A model generated the notes under the pieces. The model had not been told where the DNA came from. It ran no database searches and saw only the letters and a list, made by a program, of their open reading frames with translations. A DNA stretch of 28,258 nt from a virus. The stretch covers positions 1 to 28,258 of IMG/VR virus record IMGVR_UViG_3300021964_000387. One strand, given 5' to 3'. The position numbers and the translations under genes were made by a program. Each line of letters opens with the position of its first letter. Within the stretch, counting starts at the first letter, position 1. Positions 20,568 to 27,731 of this stretch are shown here, piece by piece.

Positions 20568-20679
20568 AGGGGTTTGGGAAGACATAACAGCAGGCGAGTT
20601 AAGTGAGAACGAAAGAACTTATATTAAAACATCTGTCGTTATATTTTTATTATTTCTTTATGTATTGGTGGCATCATGA
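20509..20679 (+). CDS. Small tail-anchored membrane protein (56 aa)
   Basis: It begins MSLLRDKGRNILAKLTSLIK, a basic amphipathic N-terminus, then GVWEDITAGELSENERTYIK, and ends with a single hydrophobic helix (SVVIFLLFLYVLVAS) with no tail. This suggests a C-terminal membrane anchor with a cytoplasmic head. AAGGAG is seven bases before ATG. The stop overlaps the thyX start as ATGA. Membrane recruitment of a partner or host-interaction are possible; no family is recognised. Confidence 0.7.
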   Translation: MSLLRDKGRNILAKLTSLIKGVWEDITAGELSENERTYIKTSVVIFLLFLYVLVAS

Positions 20680-21317
20680 AAGTAGAGATGATAGATTTAA
20701 TGGGCGGCGACAGGACTGTTGCAAATAGTGCAAGGGTTTCATTCGCTAACGAGGTAGAACAGTTCGGCCCGAGAGATAAAAAACTAGTAGCTTACTTAGC
20801 AAAGCATGATCATTGGACACCCTTCGCCCATGTTCAGGCACAGTTTAGGATAAGTGCGCCAGTGTTTGTAGCTAGACAATTAGTTAAACATCAAGTAGGC
20901 ATGGTCTGGAATGAAGTAAGCCGCAGATATGTGGACTTCCTACCAGAGTATCACATCCCTAAGCTATGGCGTAAACGTGCGGATAATAAAAAGCAAGGAT
21001 CATCCGATGATGTTTTTATTGGGAACGAACATAAAAGGTTTCAAGAAAAGTATCTTAATTTAATACAACAAACGGAGGCTGTTTATGACAACATGATTGC
21101 TTGCGGGGTAGCCCCAGAGCAGGCTCGGATGTTACTACCACAGTCTATGATGACTGAATGGATTTGGACTGGCTCTCTTGTTGCGTTTGCAAGGGTAGTC
21201 AAGTTACGATCAAGCGACGATGCTCAGCTTGAGTGTCGTGAAATAGCTAATATGATTGATGCTGAATTTAAAAGATGTCCTCAACTTAAATACTCATGGA
21301 GTGCGTTATGTCGATAG
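20676..21317 (+). CDS. thyX: Flavin-dependent thymidylate synthase ThyX
   Basis: This 213-aa enzyme makes dTMP from dUMP using methylene-tetrahydrofolate, FAD and NADPH. The characteristic block is RQLVKHQVGMVWNEVSRRYV (residues 68-86). The usual RHR of the signature is KHQ (71-73), with Ser82 and the Arg83-Arg84-Tyr85 following at the expected place. A second block PQSMMTEWIWTGSLVAFARV (about 155-175) and CREIANMIDAEFK are also typical. Length is near the usual 210-250 for phage ThyX. It is coupled to neighbours on both sides (ATGA before; 10-base overlap after). It would supply thymidine nucleotide for AT-rich phage DNA. No ribonucleotide reductase or kinase gene lies in the window. Confidence 0.93.
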   Translation: MKVEMIDLMGGDRTVANSARVSFANEVEQFGPRDKKLVAYLAKHDHWTPFAHVQAQFRISAPVFVARQLVKHQVGMVWNEVSRRYVDFLPEYHIPKLWRKRADNKKQGSSDDVFIGNEHKRFQEKYLNLIQQTEAVYDNMIACGVAPEQARMLLPQSMMTEWIWTGSLVAFARVVKLRSSDDAQLECREIANMIDAEFKRCPQLKYSWSALCR

Positions 21318-21499
21318 GAACAAATGTCTTTGTGCATGATACTGCTACAATTAAAATTAAAAAGTCTTTAGCGGGTGACTCCCAAACAAAAGATACTTGG
21401 GATATTATAATTGAAGACAACAAAGGTGAGAGGATTACTATCTATTGTTGGGGTGATGATGCTATACTTACCGCTGACTTAACGGGAGAAGATGTATGA
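21308..21499 (+). CDS. Small protein of unknown function (63 aa)
   Basis: Starts at ATG 21308 with GGAG six bases upstream; an ATG four codons earlier would sit before the ribosome site. It begins MSIGTNVFVHDTATIKIKKS and contains TWDIIIEDNKGERITIYCWG, a likely small beta-sheet domain. It overlaps thyX by 10 bases and the next gene by 4 (ATGA). No family is recognised. Confidence 0.66.
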   Translation: MSIGTNVFVHDTATIKIKKSLAGDSQTKDTWDIIIEDNKGERITIYCWGDDAILTADLTGEDV

Positions 21500-21738
21500 A
21501 TGCTAATGAAGAAGGCTGGATAGAAGGTATGTCAGATTTTCATATTGCTTTTGACGATGCTTGGTCTAGGATGTTTGTCATGATACTAGGTACGGCATTG
21601 CCGGACACCAAAGTAAAAGACCAGTTCCTTGAGTTTGTTAAAGACTGGAGCATGGGTGTTGATGGTAACTTATCTGCCAACGAAAGTGATATCATTGAAC
21701 TGTTCCCTGATTTCTTAGACACTTTAGTGGAGGACTAA
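21496..21738 (+). CDS. Small acidic protein (80 aa)
   Basis: It begins MNANEEGWIEGMSDFHIAFD and has DQFLEFVKDWSMGVDGNLSA and ESDIIELFPDFLDTLVED. It is strongly acidic, helical and without Cys. Start and stop overlap neighbouring genes (ATGA, TAATG). Small acidic phage proteins sometimes mimic DNA or bind host enzymes, but nothing here tests that. No family is recognised. Confidence 0.66.
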   Translation: MNANEEGWIEGMSDFHIAFDDAWSRMFVMILGTALPDTKVKDQFLEFVKDWSMGVDGNLSANESDIIELFPDFLDTLVED

Positions 21739-22016
21739 TGTTTGTAGAAGATATATTAAAACTTAAAGATAACTTACTCAATCCTAAAAGAAGTGATGAG
21801 TTTGTTGTTCCCTTATACTTAGAAGGATGGAGGTACTGCAATGTAAAAATAGGATCTAAAGTATGCACAGTTAAACCTTGTGTTAAAGGAAAGCTAAATA
21901 AAATATCAACCAGAGTTTTTAAGGATGAGCTTAGAGATACCTATTGGTCTGCGGCAATGTGTCATGCAGGCCGTGAAGGCAAACGCCCTAAAAACTGGAA
22001 GAGTTTATACGCTTGA
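21738..22016 (+). CDS. Small basic protein (92 aa)
   Basis: It begins MFVEDILKLKDNLLNPKRSD, then has VPLYLEGWRYCNVKIGSKVC and a basic end (HAGREGKRPKNWKSLYA). Four Cys and a Lys/Arg-rich C-terminus are visible. The start overlaps the previous stop as TAATG. The SSB promoter begins 2 bases inside its stop codon, at 22013, so this is the end of a transcription sub-unit. No family is recognised. Confidence 0.68.
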   Translation: MFVEDILKLKDNLLNPKRSDEFVVPLYLEGWRYCNVKIGSKVCTVKPCVKGKLNKISTRVFKDELRDTYWSAAMCHAGREGKRPKNWKSLYA

Positions 22017-22041
22017 CAACTATAAACACAGCTGTTAAAAT
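22013..22041 (+). promoter_or_regulatory. Internal sigma70 promoter for the SSB gene
   Basis: TTGACA (22013-22018), a 17-base spacer and TAAAAT (22036-22041) form a near-consensus promoter. The spacer contains ACAGCTGT, a perfect 8-bp palindrome. Transcription would start near 22048, leaving a ~23-base leader with AGGAG five to seven bases before the SSB ATG. Together with the terminator at 22730 it defines a two-gene unit. Confidence 0.8.
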
Positions 22042-22070
22042 GCTCGGACATAAACCAACAGGAGAAAATT

Positions 22071-22499
22071 ATGCCTATCGTTGATGGAGTTGCTTACTGG
22101 GCAAGTGTTACTTCACCCAACACAACTTATGAACCCGTCTATACTATTAACTTAGTAGTCGATGAAGAGACAGCAGATAAATTTAGAAGCGCTGGTCACA
22201 CCGTTAAGGATAAAGAAGAAGGCCCTACCATCGTCTTTAAACGAAAGGTGCATGGCCCTAATGGTATGATTAGAAATGCGCCTAAACTTATTGATCGTTT
22301 CAAACACGAAATGGATTGTCAGATTGGCAACGGTTCTACAGTGCGCGTTCAATATAAAGAATGGGAATCTAATAGACAAGGAAAACTTTGGAAGGGTTTA
22401 GATTTACAAGCTGTCCAAGTAGTAGATTTAGTTTCTTACAGCGCTAGAGGATTAGATGAGTTTGATGTTATTGAAGAAGAGGAGGTAGATGAACTATGA
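22071..22499 (+). CDS. Single-stranded DNA-binding protein
   Basis: This 142-aa protein is of the phage SSB kind: an OB-fold-like beta core (YWASVTSPNTTYEPVYTINL, then VVDEETADKF), a strand with IGNGSTVRVQYKEWE, and a C-terminal block KLWKGLDLQAVQVVDLVSYS. It ends in a disordered, very acidic tail (DEFDVIEEEEVDEL), which in T7 gp2.5 and bacterial SSBs recruits partners and competes with DNA. It is shorter than T7 gp2.5 (232 aa). It has its own promoter and an excellent ribosome site, fitting a protein needed in large, stoichiometric amounts. It lies just before primase-helicase and polymerase. Overlaps the next gene by 4 bases (ATGA). Confidence 0.85.
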   Translation: MPIVDGVAYWASVTSPNTTYEPVYTINLVVDEETADKFRSAGHTVKDKEEGPTIVFKRKVHGPNGMIRNAPKLIDRFKHEMDCQIGNGSTVRVQYKEWESNRQGKLWKGLDLQAVQVVDLVSYSARGLDEFDVIEEEEVDEL

Positions 22500-22723
22500 C
22501 ACAGTTTACTTTTAAAACTGATGACGGGTTGTATGATGTAGAGAAGTTGAATGATACTGCAAAGACTGCGTTCAATTATTTAGCTGAAGTTCAATCTGAA
22601 ATACAAACTTTAAGAAAACGCATCGACGTTCTTCAAGCAGCTAACAATTCTTTTAAAGATCTTATGATGGAAAACTTAGATCCTGATGCTTTAATAGAAG
22701 AAGAGGAGGAAGAAGAATCTTAA
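22496..22723 (+). CDS. Small coiled-coil protein with acidic tail (DUF6447-like)
   Basis: This 75-aa protein reads MTQFTFKTDDGLYDVEKLND, then a long coiled coil (AEVQSEIQTLRKRIDVLQAA), and ends LIEEEEEEES. The 'YDVxxLxxxAKxxxxxLxxVxxEIxxLxxxIxxLxxA' pattern resembles a small coiled-coil family (DUF6447) seen in phages and cyanobacteria. It is co-transcribed with the SSB and has a similar acidic end, so it may bind the same partners or modulate the SSB; that is inference. A strong terminator follows. Confidence 0.76.
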   Translation: MTQFTFKTDDGLYDVEKLNDTAKTAFNYLAEVQSEIQTLRKRIDVLQAANNSFKDLMMENLDPDALIEEEEEEES

Positions 22724-22729
22724 TTACTT

Positions 22730-22757
22730 GGGGGCGCAAAGCCCCCTTTCTTTTTAT
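22730..22757 (+). terminator. Intrinsic terminator after the SSB unit
   Basis: GGGGGC (22730-22735), loop GCAAA and GCCCCC (22741-22746) form a 6-bp all-GC stem followed by TTTCTTTTTATT. This is a strong rho-independent terminator. It lies between the SSB unit and the primase-helicase gene, so those downstream genes depend on read-through or antitermination. The next ribosome site (AGGAG) starts right after the T-tract. Confidence 0.9.
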
Positions 22758-22768
22758 TAGGAGTTGAT

Positions 22769-24415
22769 ATGACATTTGTTGCCTTTAGAAAGCCTTGCCC
22801 TAAGTGTGGTGGTAGTGATCCCGTTCAGATAAACGACAACGGATCAGCTAAATGCTTTAGTTGTGAAACTTATTTTAGAGACTATGATAAAGCTATGAAA
22901 GGTGAAACAGTGAGCGACTTTAAAACTTATAAAAATAATACAATGAACAATAGTGAAGGAGAGTACATAGCTCTTAGAGATAGGAACATCTCTGTAAATA
23001 CTGCTAAGAAGTATGGCGTTAAAGCCCTTACTGATAGCCAAGGTAATGTAGTAAAACATTTTTATCCTTATTATAATGCTAATGAAATAACTGGTTATAA
23101 AGTTAGAGAACCTAACAAAGTATTTTCATGGAGAGGTCAAGCAAAAGAGTCAGGTCTTTTCGGACAGCAGGCATTTAACAGCGGCGGTAAGTACATAACA
23201 ATAACTGAGGGTGAGTGTGATGCGATGGCTGCATACGAGTTGCTCGGTTCTAAGTGGCCTGTAGTTTCTGTAAAGAATGGTGCAGGTGGTGCTGTCAATG
23301 ACGTTAAGAAAAGCATAGAGTATTTAGAAAAGTTTGAGACAGTCGTTATTGTTTTTGACAACGACAAGATAGGTAAAGAAGCAGCCCGTAAAGTTGCTAA
23401 GCTTTTGACTCCGGGTAAAGCTAAGATCTGTACACTGCCTGAAGAATATAAAGACCCTAACGATATGCTACGGCAGGGGAGACATCAAAATTTTGTAGAC
23501 TCTTGGTGGGCTTCTAGTATTTATACACCTTCAGGAGTCCTTAACCTTACAGATAATTTAGAAAAATTAATTGTCAGGAAAAAGATTGAATCAGTTCCTT
23601 ACCCTTGGGCGGGTCTTAATGATAAGCTATATGGTATGCGTAGAGGTGAGCTAGTTACTTTAACTGGTGGCACAGGTCTTGGAAAGTCTAGTATTACAAG
23701 AGAGCTAGAGCATTGGCTACTCAACGAGACAGAAGATAACGTAGGTATCATAGCCCTTGAAGAAAACTGGCAGCGTACTGCCGATGGTATCTTGTCTATT
23801 GAGGCTAATGAAAAACTTTACATTGAGCAAATAAGAGAACAGTACGGCGAAGAAAAATATGCAGATCTTGTTCATAAAGTATTTACAGGTGACAACGAGA
23901 ACCGTCTTTGGATTCATGCACACTATGGCGCTACTGATTTTGATGACATACTATCTAAGATACGTTACATGATTATAGGTTGTAACTGTAAGTGGATTGT
24001 AGTAGATCATTTACATATGCTTGTTATGAGTGCTGCTTTCGGTGACGAAAGAACTACCATTGATAATATTATGGGCGCTCTTAGTAGACTAGTTAATGAA
24101 ACAAATGTCGGGATGATTTTAGTTTCACACTTACGTAGGATAGAAGGTAACAAAGGACATGAGCAAGGCGTCACTGTAGGCTTGTCACACTTAAGAGGCT
24201 CTGCAAGTATAGCTCAGATATCAGACTGTGTTATTGGTCTGGAGCGTAACCAACAATCAGAGGATATACAAGAAGCTAACACGACACACTTAAGAGTTCT
24301 TAAGTCTAGGTACACAGGAGATGTGGGCATGGCTAGTCACTTGCTTTATGATAGAGATACTGGTAGACTTAGAGAAGTCTTTGTAGAAGAAGAAACAGAC
24401 GAGTTAGAATTATGA
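22769..24415 (+). CDS. Bifunctional DNA primase-helicase, T7 gp4 type
   Basis: This 548-aa replication protein has an N-terminal zinc finger (Cys10, Cys13, Cys29, Cys32; CPKCGGSD and CFSC). The Toprim primase core includes YITITEGECDAMAAYELLG near residue 147 and VVIVFDNDKIGKEAARKVAK near 196. After a linker comes the RecA/DnaB-type helicase: Walker A LTGGTGLGKSS near 300, Walker B WIVVDHLHML near 412 and a late SHLRRIEGN motif with the downstream LRGSASIAQISDCVIGLERN block. All key residues appear intact. In T7 this enzyme unwinds the fork and makes lagging-strand primers with gp5 and gp2.5. Length is close to gp4 (566). The gene overlaps the polymerase gene by 4 bases (ATGA), so the two are made together. 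Confidence 0.95.
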   Translation: MTFVAFRKPCPKCGGSDPVQINDNGSAKCFSCETYFRDYDKAMKGETVSDFKTYKNNTMNNSEGEYIALRDRNISVNTAKKYGVKALTDSQGNVVKHFYPYYNANEITGYKVREPNKVFSWRGQAKESGLFGQQAFNSGGKYITITEGECDAMAAYELLGSKWPVVSVKNGAGGAVNDVKKSIEYLEKFETVVIVFDNDKIGKEAARKVAKLLTPGKAKICTLPEEYKDPNDMLRQGRHQNFVDSWWASSIYTPSGVLNLTDNLEKLIVRKKIESVPYPWAGLNDKLYGMRRGELVTLTGGTGLGKSSITRELEHWLLNETEDNVGIIALEENWQRTADGILSIEANEKLYIEQIREQYGEEKYADLVHKVFTGDNENRLWIHAHYGATDFDDILSKIRYMIIGCNCKWIVVDHLHMLVMSAAFGDERTTIDNIMGALSRLVNETNVGMILVSHLRRIEGNKGHEQGVTVGLSHLRGSASIAQISDCVIGLERNQQSEDIQEANTTHLRVLKSRYTGDVGMASHLLYDRDTGRLREVFVEEETDELEL

Positions 24416-26157
24416 AGTCTTTAGTTTTTGATATAGAAACAGATGATTTAAAAGCTACTAAAATATGGTGTATATCAGCTATTGATGTAGACACAGAAGC
24501 CCAAGCATCTTTTGGGCCTTCAGAGTTGGATAAAGGATTAGAGTTTTTAAGAACTGCTGACAAGTTAATAGGCCATAATATTATTGGCTTTGATATACCA
24601 GTTATTAAAAAACTAACTGGCGTAGATCTTATGGACAAAACTATTGTAGATACTTTAGTTTTATCTAGATTATTTAATCCAGTCAGGGAAGGTAATCACG
24701 GCCTTGAAAGATGGGGGTATGCTTTAGGCTCTCCTAAAATAGAGTTTGATCAATACTCAGAGTACAGCAAAGAGATGCTTACATATTGTGAGCAAGATGT
24801 TTATCTTAACTATCAGGTTTACAAAGCTTTAAAGAAAGAATCTAAAGGTTTCTCTAAAGAAAGTGTAATGCTTGAGCATGCTGTTTGTAATATATTATCT
24901 AGCCAAAGAGACTATGGGTTTCTCTTTGACATAGAAAAAGCCAGCAAGTTGTTAGCCTTGCTAAACTCAAGGACTGATGAGATATATAAAAACATTACTG
25001 AGTGCTTTAAACCAAAGAAAGAAACTAAACAAATATATAAAAGGTATAACCCAGAAGGTAAACTACTTAAGACAGGTGTAGATAACTTTGGTAAAAATGT
25101 TAGGCTAACAACAGAAGAATATGAGCAACTTAAAACAGATAAATTTATAGAAAGATTTTACATTAAAGAATTTAATCCTTCTTCACGACAGCAAATCGGA
25201 GAATATTTAATTGACTTTGGTTGGAAACCTTTAGAGTATACGCCAACGGGCCAACCTAAAGTTGACGAAAAGATTTTGTCTGAGATTAAAAACATACCTG
25301 AAGCAGAGGTGATAGCTGAATACTTAATGATACAAAAAAGATTAGCTCAAATTAATTCTTGGTTTAAAGAACTTAATGAAAGCTCTGGCAGGGTACACGG
25401 TTTTGTAAATCATAACGGAACTATTACAGGAAGGATGACGCATCGGAATCCTAACATGGCACAAATACCCAGCACCAGTTCTAGTTATGGTAAAGAATGC
25501 AGAGCTTGTTGGTCTGTGCCTAAAGGATATAAACTTGTAGGCATTGATGCTTCTGGATTAGAATTACGGATGCTTGCTCATTACATGAACGACGAGGACT
25601 ATACTAATGAAATCCTTAATGGAGACATACACACCACTAATCAAAAACTTGCAGGACTTGAATCAAGAAATCAGGCTAAGACTTTCATCTATGCCCTACT
25701 ATACGGAGCAGGAGATGCTAAACTTGGAACAGTGGCTGGAGGAGGTAAGAGTGTTGGAAGGAACCTTAGAAAATCATTTATTAGTAATCTCCCATCATTC
25801 AAAACTCTTAAAGATAACGTTGCTAGAGCATCAGCAAAAGGATATCTTAAAGCATTAGACGGACGTAAGCTATACGTAAGGTCAGAGCACAGCGCACTTA
25901 ACACATTACTACAGGGAGCAGGTGCTATTGTAATGAAGCAAGCATTGGTTATACTAAATGATAAGATCAAACATTTAGATGCTCACTTTGTTGCTAATGT
26001 TCACGATGAATGGCAGATAGAAGTCCGACAAGATCAAGCCGATGAAGTAGGTAGGCTAGGTGTTGAGGCAATCATTGAAGCTGGTAAGGTTCTTAAACTT
26101 AAATGTCCTCTTGATGGGGAATATAAGATAGGAAACAACTGGAGTGAGACACACTAA
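24412..26157 (+). CDS. Family A DNA polymerase with 3'-5' exonuclease
   Basis: This 581-aa replicative polymerase has an N-terminal proofreading exonuclease: Exo I FDIETD (Asp7, Glu9), Exo II LIGHNIIGFDIPVIK, and Exo III LTYCEQDVYLNYQ. The polymerase part has motif A VGIDASGLELRMLAHY (Asp379), the O-helix/motif B RNQAKTFIYALLYG (Lys423, Tyr427) and motif C NVHDEWQIEV (His531, Asp532, Glu533). Position 427 corresponds to E. coli Phe762 / T7 Tyr526; Tyr there is a type associated with virulent phages. It is shorter than T7 gp5 (704), with a compact palm/thumb region. No 5'-3' exonuclease domain. The start overlaps primase-helicase by 4 bases. All catalytic residues are present. Confidence 0.95.
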   Translation: MKSLVFDIETDDLKATKIWCISAIDVDTEAQASFGPSELDKGLEFLRTADKLIGHNIIGFDIPVIKKLTGVDLMDKTIVDTLVLSRLFNPVREGNHGLERWGYALGSPKIEFDQYSEYSKEMLTYCEQDVYLNYQVYKALKKESKGFSKESVMLEHAVCNILSSQRDYGFLFDIEKASKLLALLNSRTDEIYKNITECFKPKKETKQIYKRYNPEGKLLKTGVDNFGKNVRLTTEEYEQLKTDKFIERFYIKEFNPSSRQQIGEYLIDFGWKPLEYTPTGQPKVDEKILSEIKNIPEAEVIAEYLMIQKRLAQINSWFKELNESSGRVHGFVNHNGTITGRMTHRNPNMAQIPSTSSSYGKECRACWSVPKGYKLVGIDASGLELRMLAHYMNDEDYTNEILNGDIHTTNQKLAGLESRNQAKTFIYALLYGAGDAKLGTVAGGGKSVGRNLRKSFISNLPSFKTLKDNVARASAKGYLKALDGRKLYVRSEHSALNTLLQGAGAIVMKQALVILNDKIKHLDAHFVANVHDEWQIEVRQDQADEVGRLGVEAIIEAGKVLKLKCPLDGEYKIGNNWSETH

Positions 26158-26158
26158 C

Positions 26159-26338
26159 ATGAAACAAGCAGATTTATTTGAAGAAACATATGTTTTATAC
26201 GGGAAGATGTATGCCAGTGATGGTGTATATATTCCAGATATAATTTGTAAAGGAAGTTTTGAACATTGTAAAATGGTTGAGGAATCAGACCCTTGGGACG
26301 AATACCTCTACACTTATATAGATTTTTATTCCGATTAA
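26159..26338 (+). CDS. Small acidic protein after the polymerase (59 aa)
   Basis: I start at ATG 26159, just past the polymerase stop; GTG at 26144 is an alternative nearer the ribosome site. It reads MKQADLFEETYVLYGKMYAS, then DGVYIPDIICKGSFEHCKMV and a Trp/Asp/Tyr-rich end. It is acidic, with two Cys. No family is recognised. It may be a small polymerase accessory or simply a filler gene; nothing distinguishes these. Confidence 0.62.
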   Translation: MKQADLFEETYVLYGKMYASDGVYIPDIICKGSFEHCKMVEESDPWDEYLYTYIDFYSD

Positions 26339-26351
26339 AGAGGAACTTAAA

Positions 26352-26660
26352 ATGAAGCCAGTTAAAATAACAAACAACAAACCAGACCATGATCCTAGCA
26401 GGATAGGAGACTTAGCAGAACATTATGCTATCACTTGGTTATGGGACAATGGCTACCATGTATTTAAAAACTGCGGTTGCACAGGCCCTGTTGATATTGT
26501 TGCTTTAGATCCTGAAGGAAAGGTTACTCTTATAGATGTTAAGTCTTACAAGGATAGTAGGCTTGCATCTAAGACACCGCTTCAAAAACAACTTGGAGTT
26601 CAGTATCTCCACTACAATTCACACACCCGCAAATGTAGATTCGTAAGGCATCTCAAATGA
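26352..26660 (+). CDS. Small PD-(D/E)XK nuclease, Holliday-junction-resolvase-like
   Basis: This 102-aa protein contains SRIGDLAEHYAITWLWDNGY (a helix with the early Glu), then HVFKNCGCTGPVDIVALDPE and a strand VTLIDVKSYKD. The pattern 'GxxAExxxxxxLxxxGY', 'GPxDIVA' and 'xxxIDVKS' is that of small resolvase/restriction-type nucleases (Asp in PVDIV, Asp and Lys in DVKS). Length is typical for single-domain members (100-130). It sits with two more nuclease genes downstream and so probably handles branched or nicked replication products. AGAGG is about 10 bases before ATG. The distinction between resolvase and other endonuclease is not possible by eye. Confidence 0.78.
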   Translation: MKPVKITNNKPDHDPSRIGDLAEHYAITWLWDNGYHVFKNCGCTGPVDIVALDPEGKVTLIDVKSYKDSRLASKTPLQKQLGVQYLHYNSHTRKCRFVRHLK

Positions 26661-27505
26661 ATATAGTAGAAGATATCTATAAAAAATTAGACGTTTTAAA
26701 TGACGGGCCTTTAGACCTTTCAGATAAAACTATAGATGAATTTGGTGAGTCTATAAAAGAAGTAATTAAATCTTGGGCTACGCCGCAACAAAAAGATAAC
26801 AAGTTTTATTTAAGAATGTCTAACATAGGCAAGCCTGCTAGGCGGCTTTGGTTTGATAAAAAAACAGAGCTTGAAAACAAAAGACTTGAACCTTCTTTGT
26901 TTATTAAATTTTTATACGGGCATTTACTAGAAGAAGTTATTCTTTTGTTAGTCAGGCTTTCAGGCCACAAAGTAACAGATGAACAAAAAGAAATTGAGAT
27001 TGAAGGTATCAAAGGACACATGGATTGTAAGATTGATGATGTTGTTGTTGATGTTAAATCTGCGTCAGGTTTTTCCTTTAGTAAATTTAGACAGGGTATC
27101 CTTAGAGAGGATGATCCTTTCGGCTACATTGCCCAGCTCACGGCTTATGAAGAAGCTGAAGGAACAACTGATTCAGGATTTCTTGTTATTAATAAAGAGA
27201 CAGGTGAGTTATGTTTTCATCAGCCAGATGAATTAGATAAGCCCAACATTAAAAATCATATTAAAGATCTTAAAAAGAAACTTGACTTGGAAACTCCTCC
27301 TGAGTTATGTTATGCTCCTATAGCAGAAGGTAAGGCAGGCAATATGCGGATTGCTAAAAACTGTATGTACTGCCCACACAAAAAAGAATGCTTTAAAGAT
27401 TCTAATAATGGCAAAGGTTTAAGAGCATTTAGATACGCTAAAGGTTTAACATATTTTACTACAGTTAAATCTGAACCCAAGGTAGATGAAGTATATGAAT
27501 GGTAG
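26657..27505 (+). CDS. PD-(D/E)XK exonuclease, RecB/Cas4-like
   Basis: This 282-aa protein contains the motif GIKGHMDCKIDDVVVDVKSA (HxD followed by DxK), then SGFSFSKFR, which resembles the QxxxY-containing RecB/Cas4-type nuclease core. The C-terminus has NCMYCPHKKECF, a Cys trio like those that hold an iron-sulfur cluster in Cas4/AddB-type nucleases; a fourth Cys partner is not obvious N-terminally. T7 gp6-type exonuclease is absent, so this protein is the likely substitute for host DNA degradation and recombination or RNA-primer removal. The start overlaps the previous stop (ATGA). The N-terminal ~80 residues are helical and of unknown role. Exonuclease versus endonuclease activity is inferred from context. 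Confidence 0.83.
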   Translation: MNIVEDIYKKLDVLNDGPLDLSDKTIDEFGESIKEVIKSWATPQQKDNKFYLRMSNIGKPARRLWFDKKTELENKRLEPSLFIKFLYGHLLEEVILLLVRLSGHKVTDEQKEIEIEGIKGHMDCKIDDVVVDVKSASGFSFSKFRQGILREDDPFGYIAQLTAYEEAEGTTDSGFLVINKETGELCFHQPDELDKPNIKNHIKDLKKKLDLETPPELCYAPIAEGKAGNMRIAKNCMYCPHKKECFKDSNNGKGLRAFRYAKGLTYFTTVKSEPKVDEVYEW

Positions 27506-27731
27506 AAAAGCAAAGCGCATAAATAAAAAAGCTAAAGAACTTTCTGTTGAATGGCTAAAGACTTTAGTGTCTGAAGAAGAAGCCTTGAAAGTTAAACACT
27601 CTTCTTATAATAAACTTGTTTATAATCAAAAGGGTACGGCAAGGTCTATGCCTTTTTCTTATAAAGGTATTAAACAAAAACTAAAAAAATTAAATGCTAT
27701 AGACCATTTAACTCTTAAGGATATAGAGTGA
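27486..27731 (+). CDS. Small basic protein between nuclease genes (81 aa or 78 aa)
   Basis: Very basic: MNGRKAKRINKKAKELSVEW, then LKTLVSEEEALKVKHSSYNK and SYKGIKQKLKKLNAID. Two in-frame ATGs are possible, 27486 and 27495; neither has an ideal ribosome site. It overlaps the upstream nuclease gene by 20 bases and the endonuclease I gene by 4 (GTGA). I associate similar small basic proteins with replication modules of marine podoviruses. It may bind nucleic acid; no function is established. Confidence 0.7.
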   Translation: MKYMNGRKAKRINKKAKELSVEWLKTLVSEEEALKVKHSSYNKLVYNQKGTARSMPFSYKGIKQKLKKLNAIDHLTLKDIE

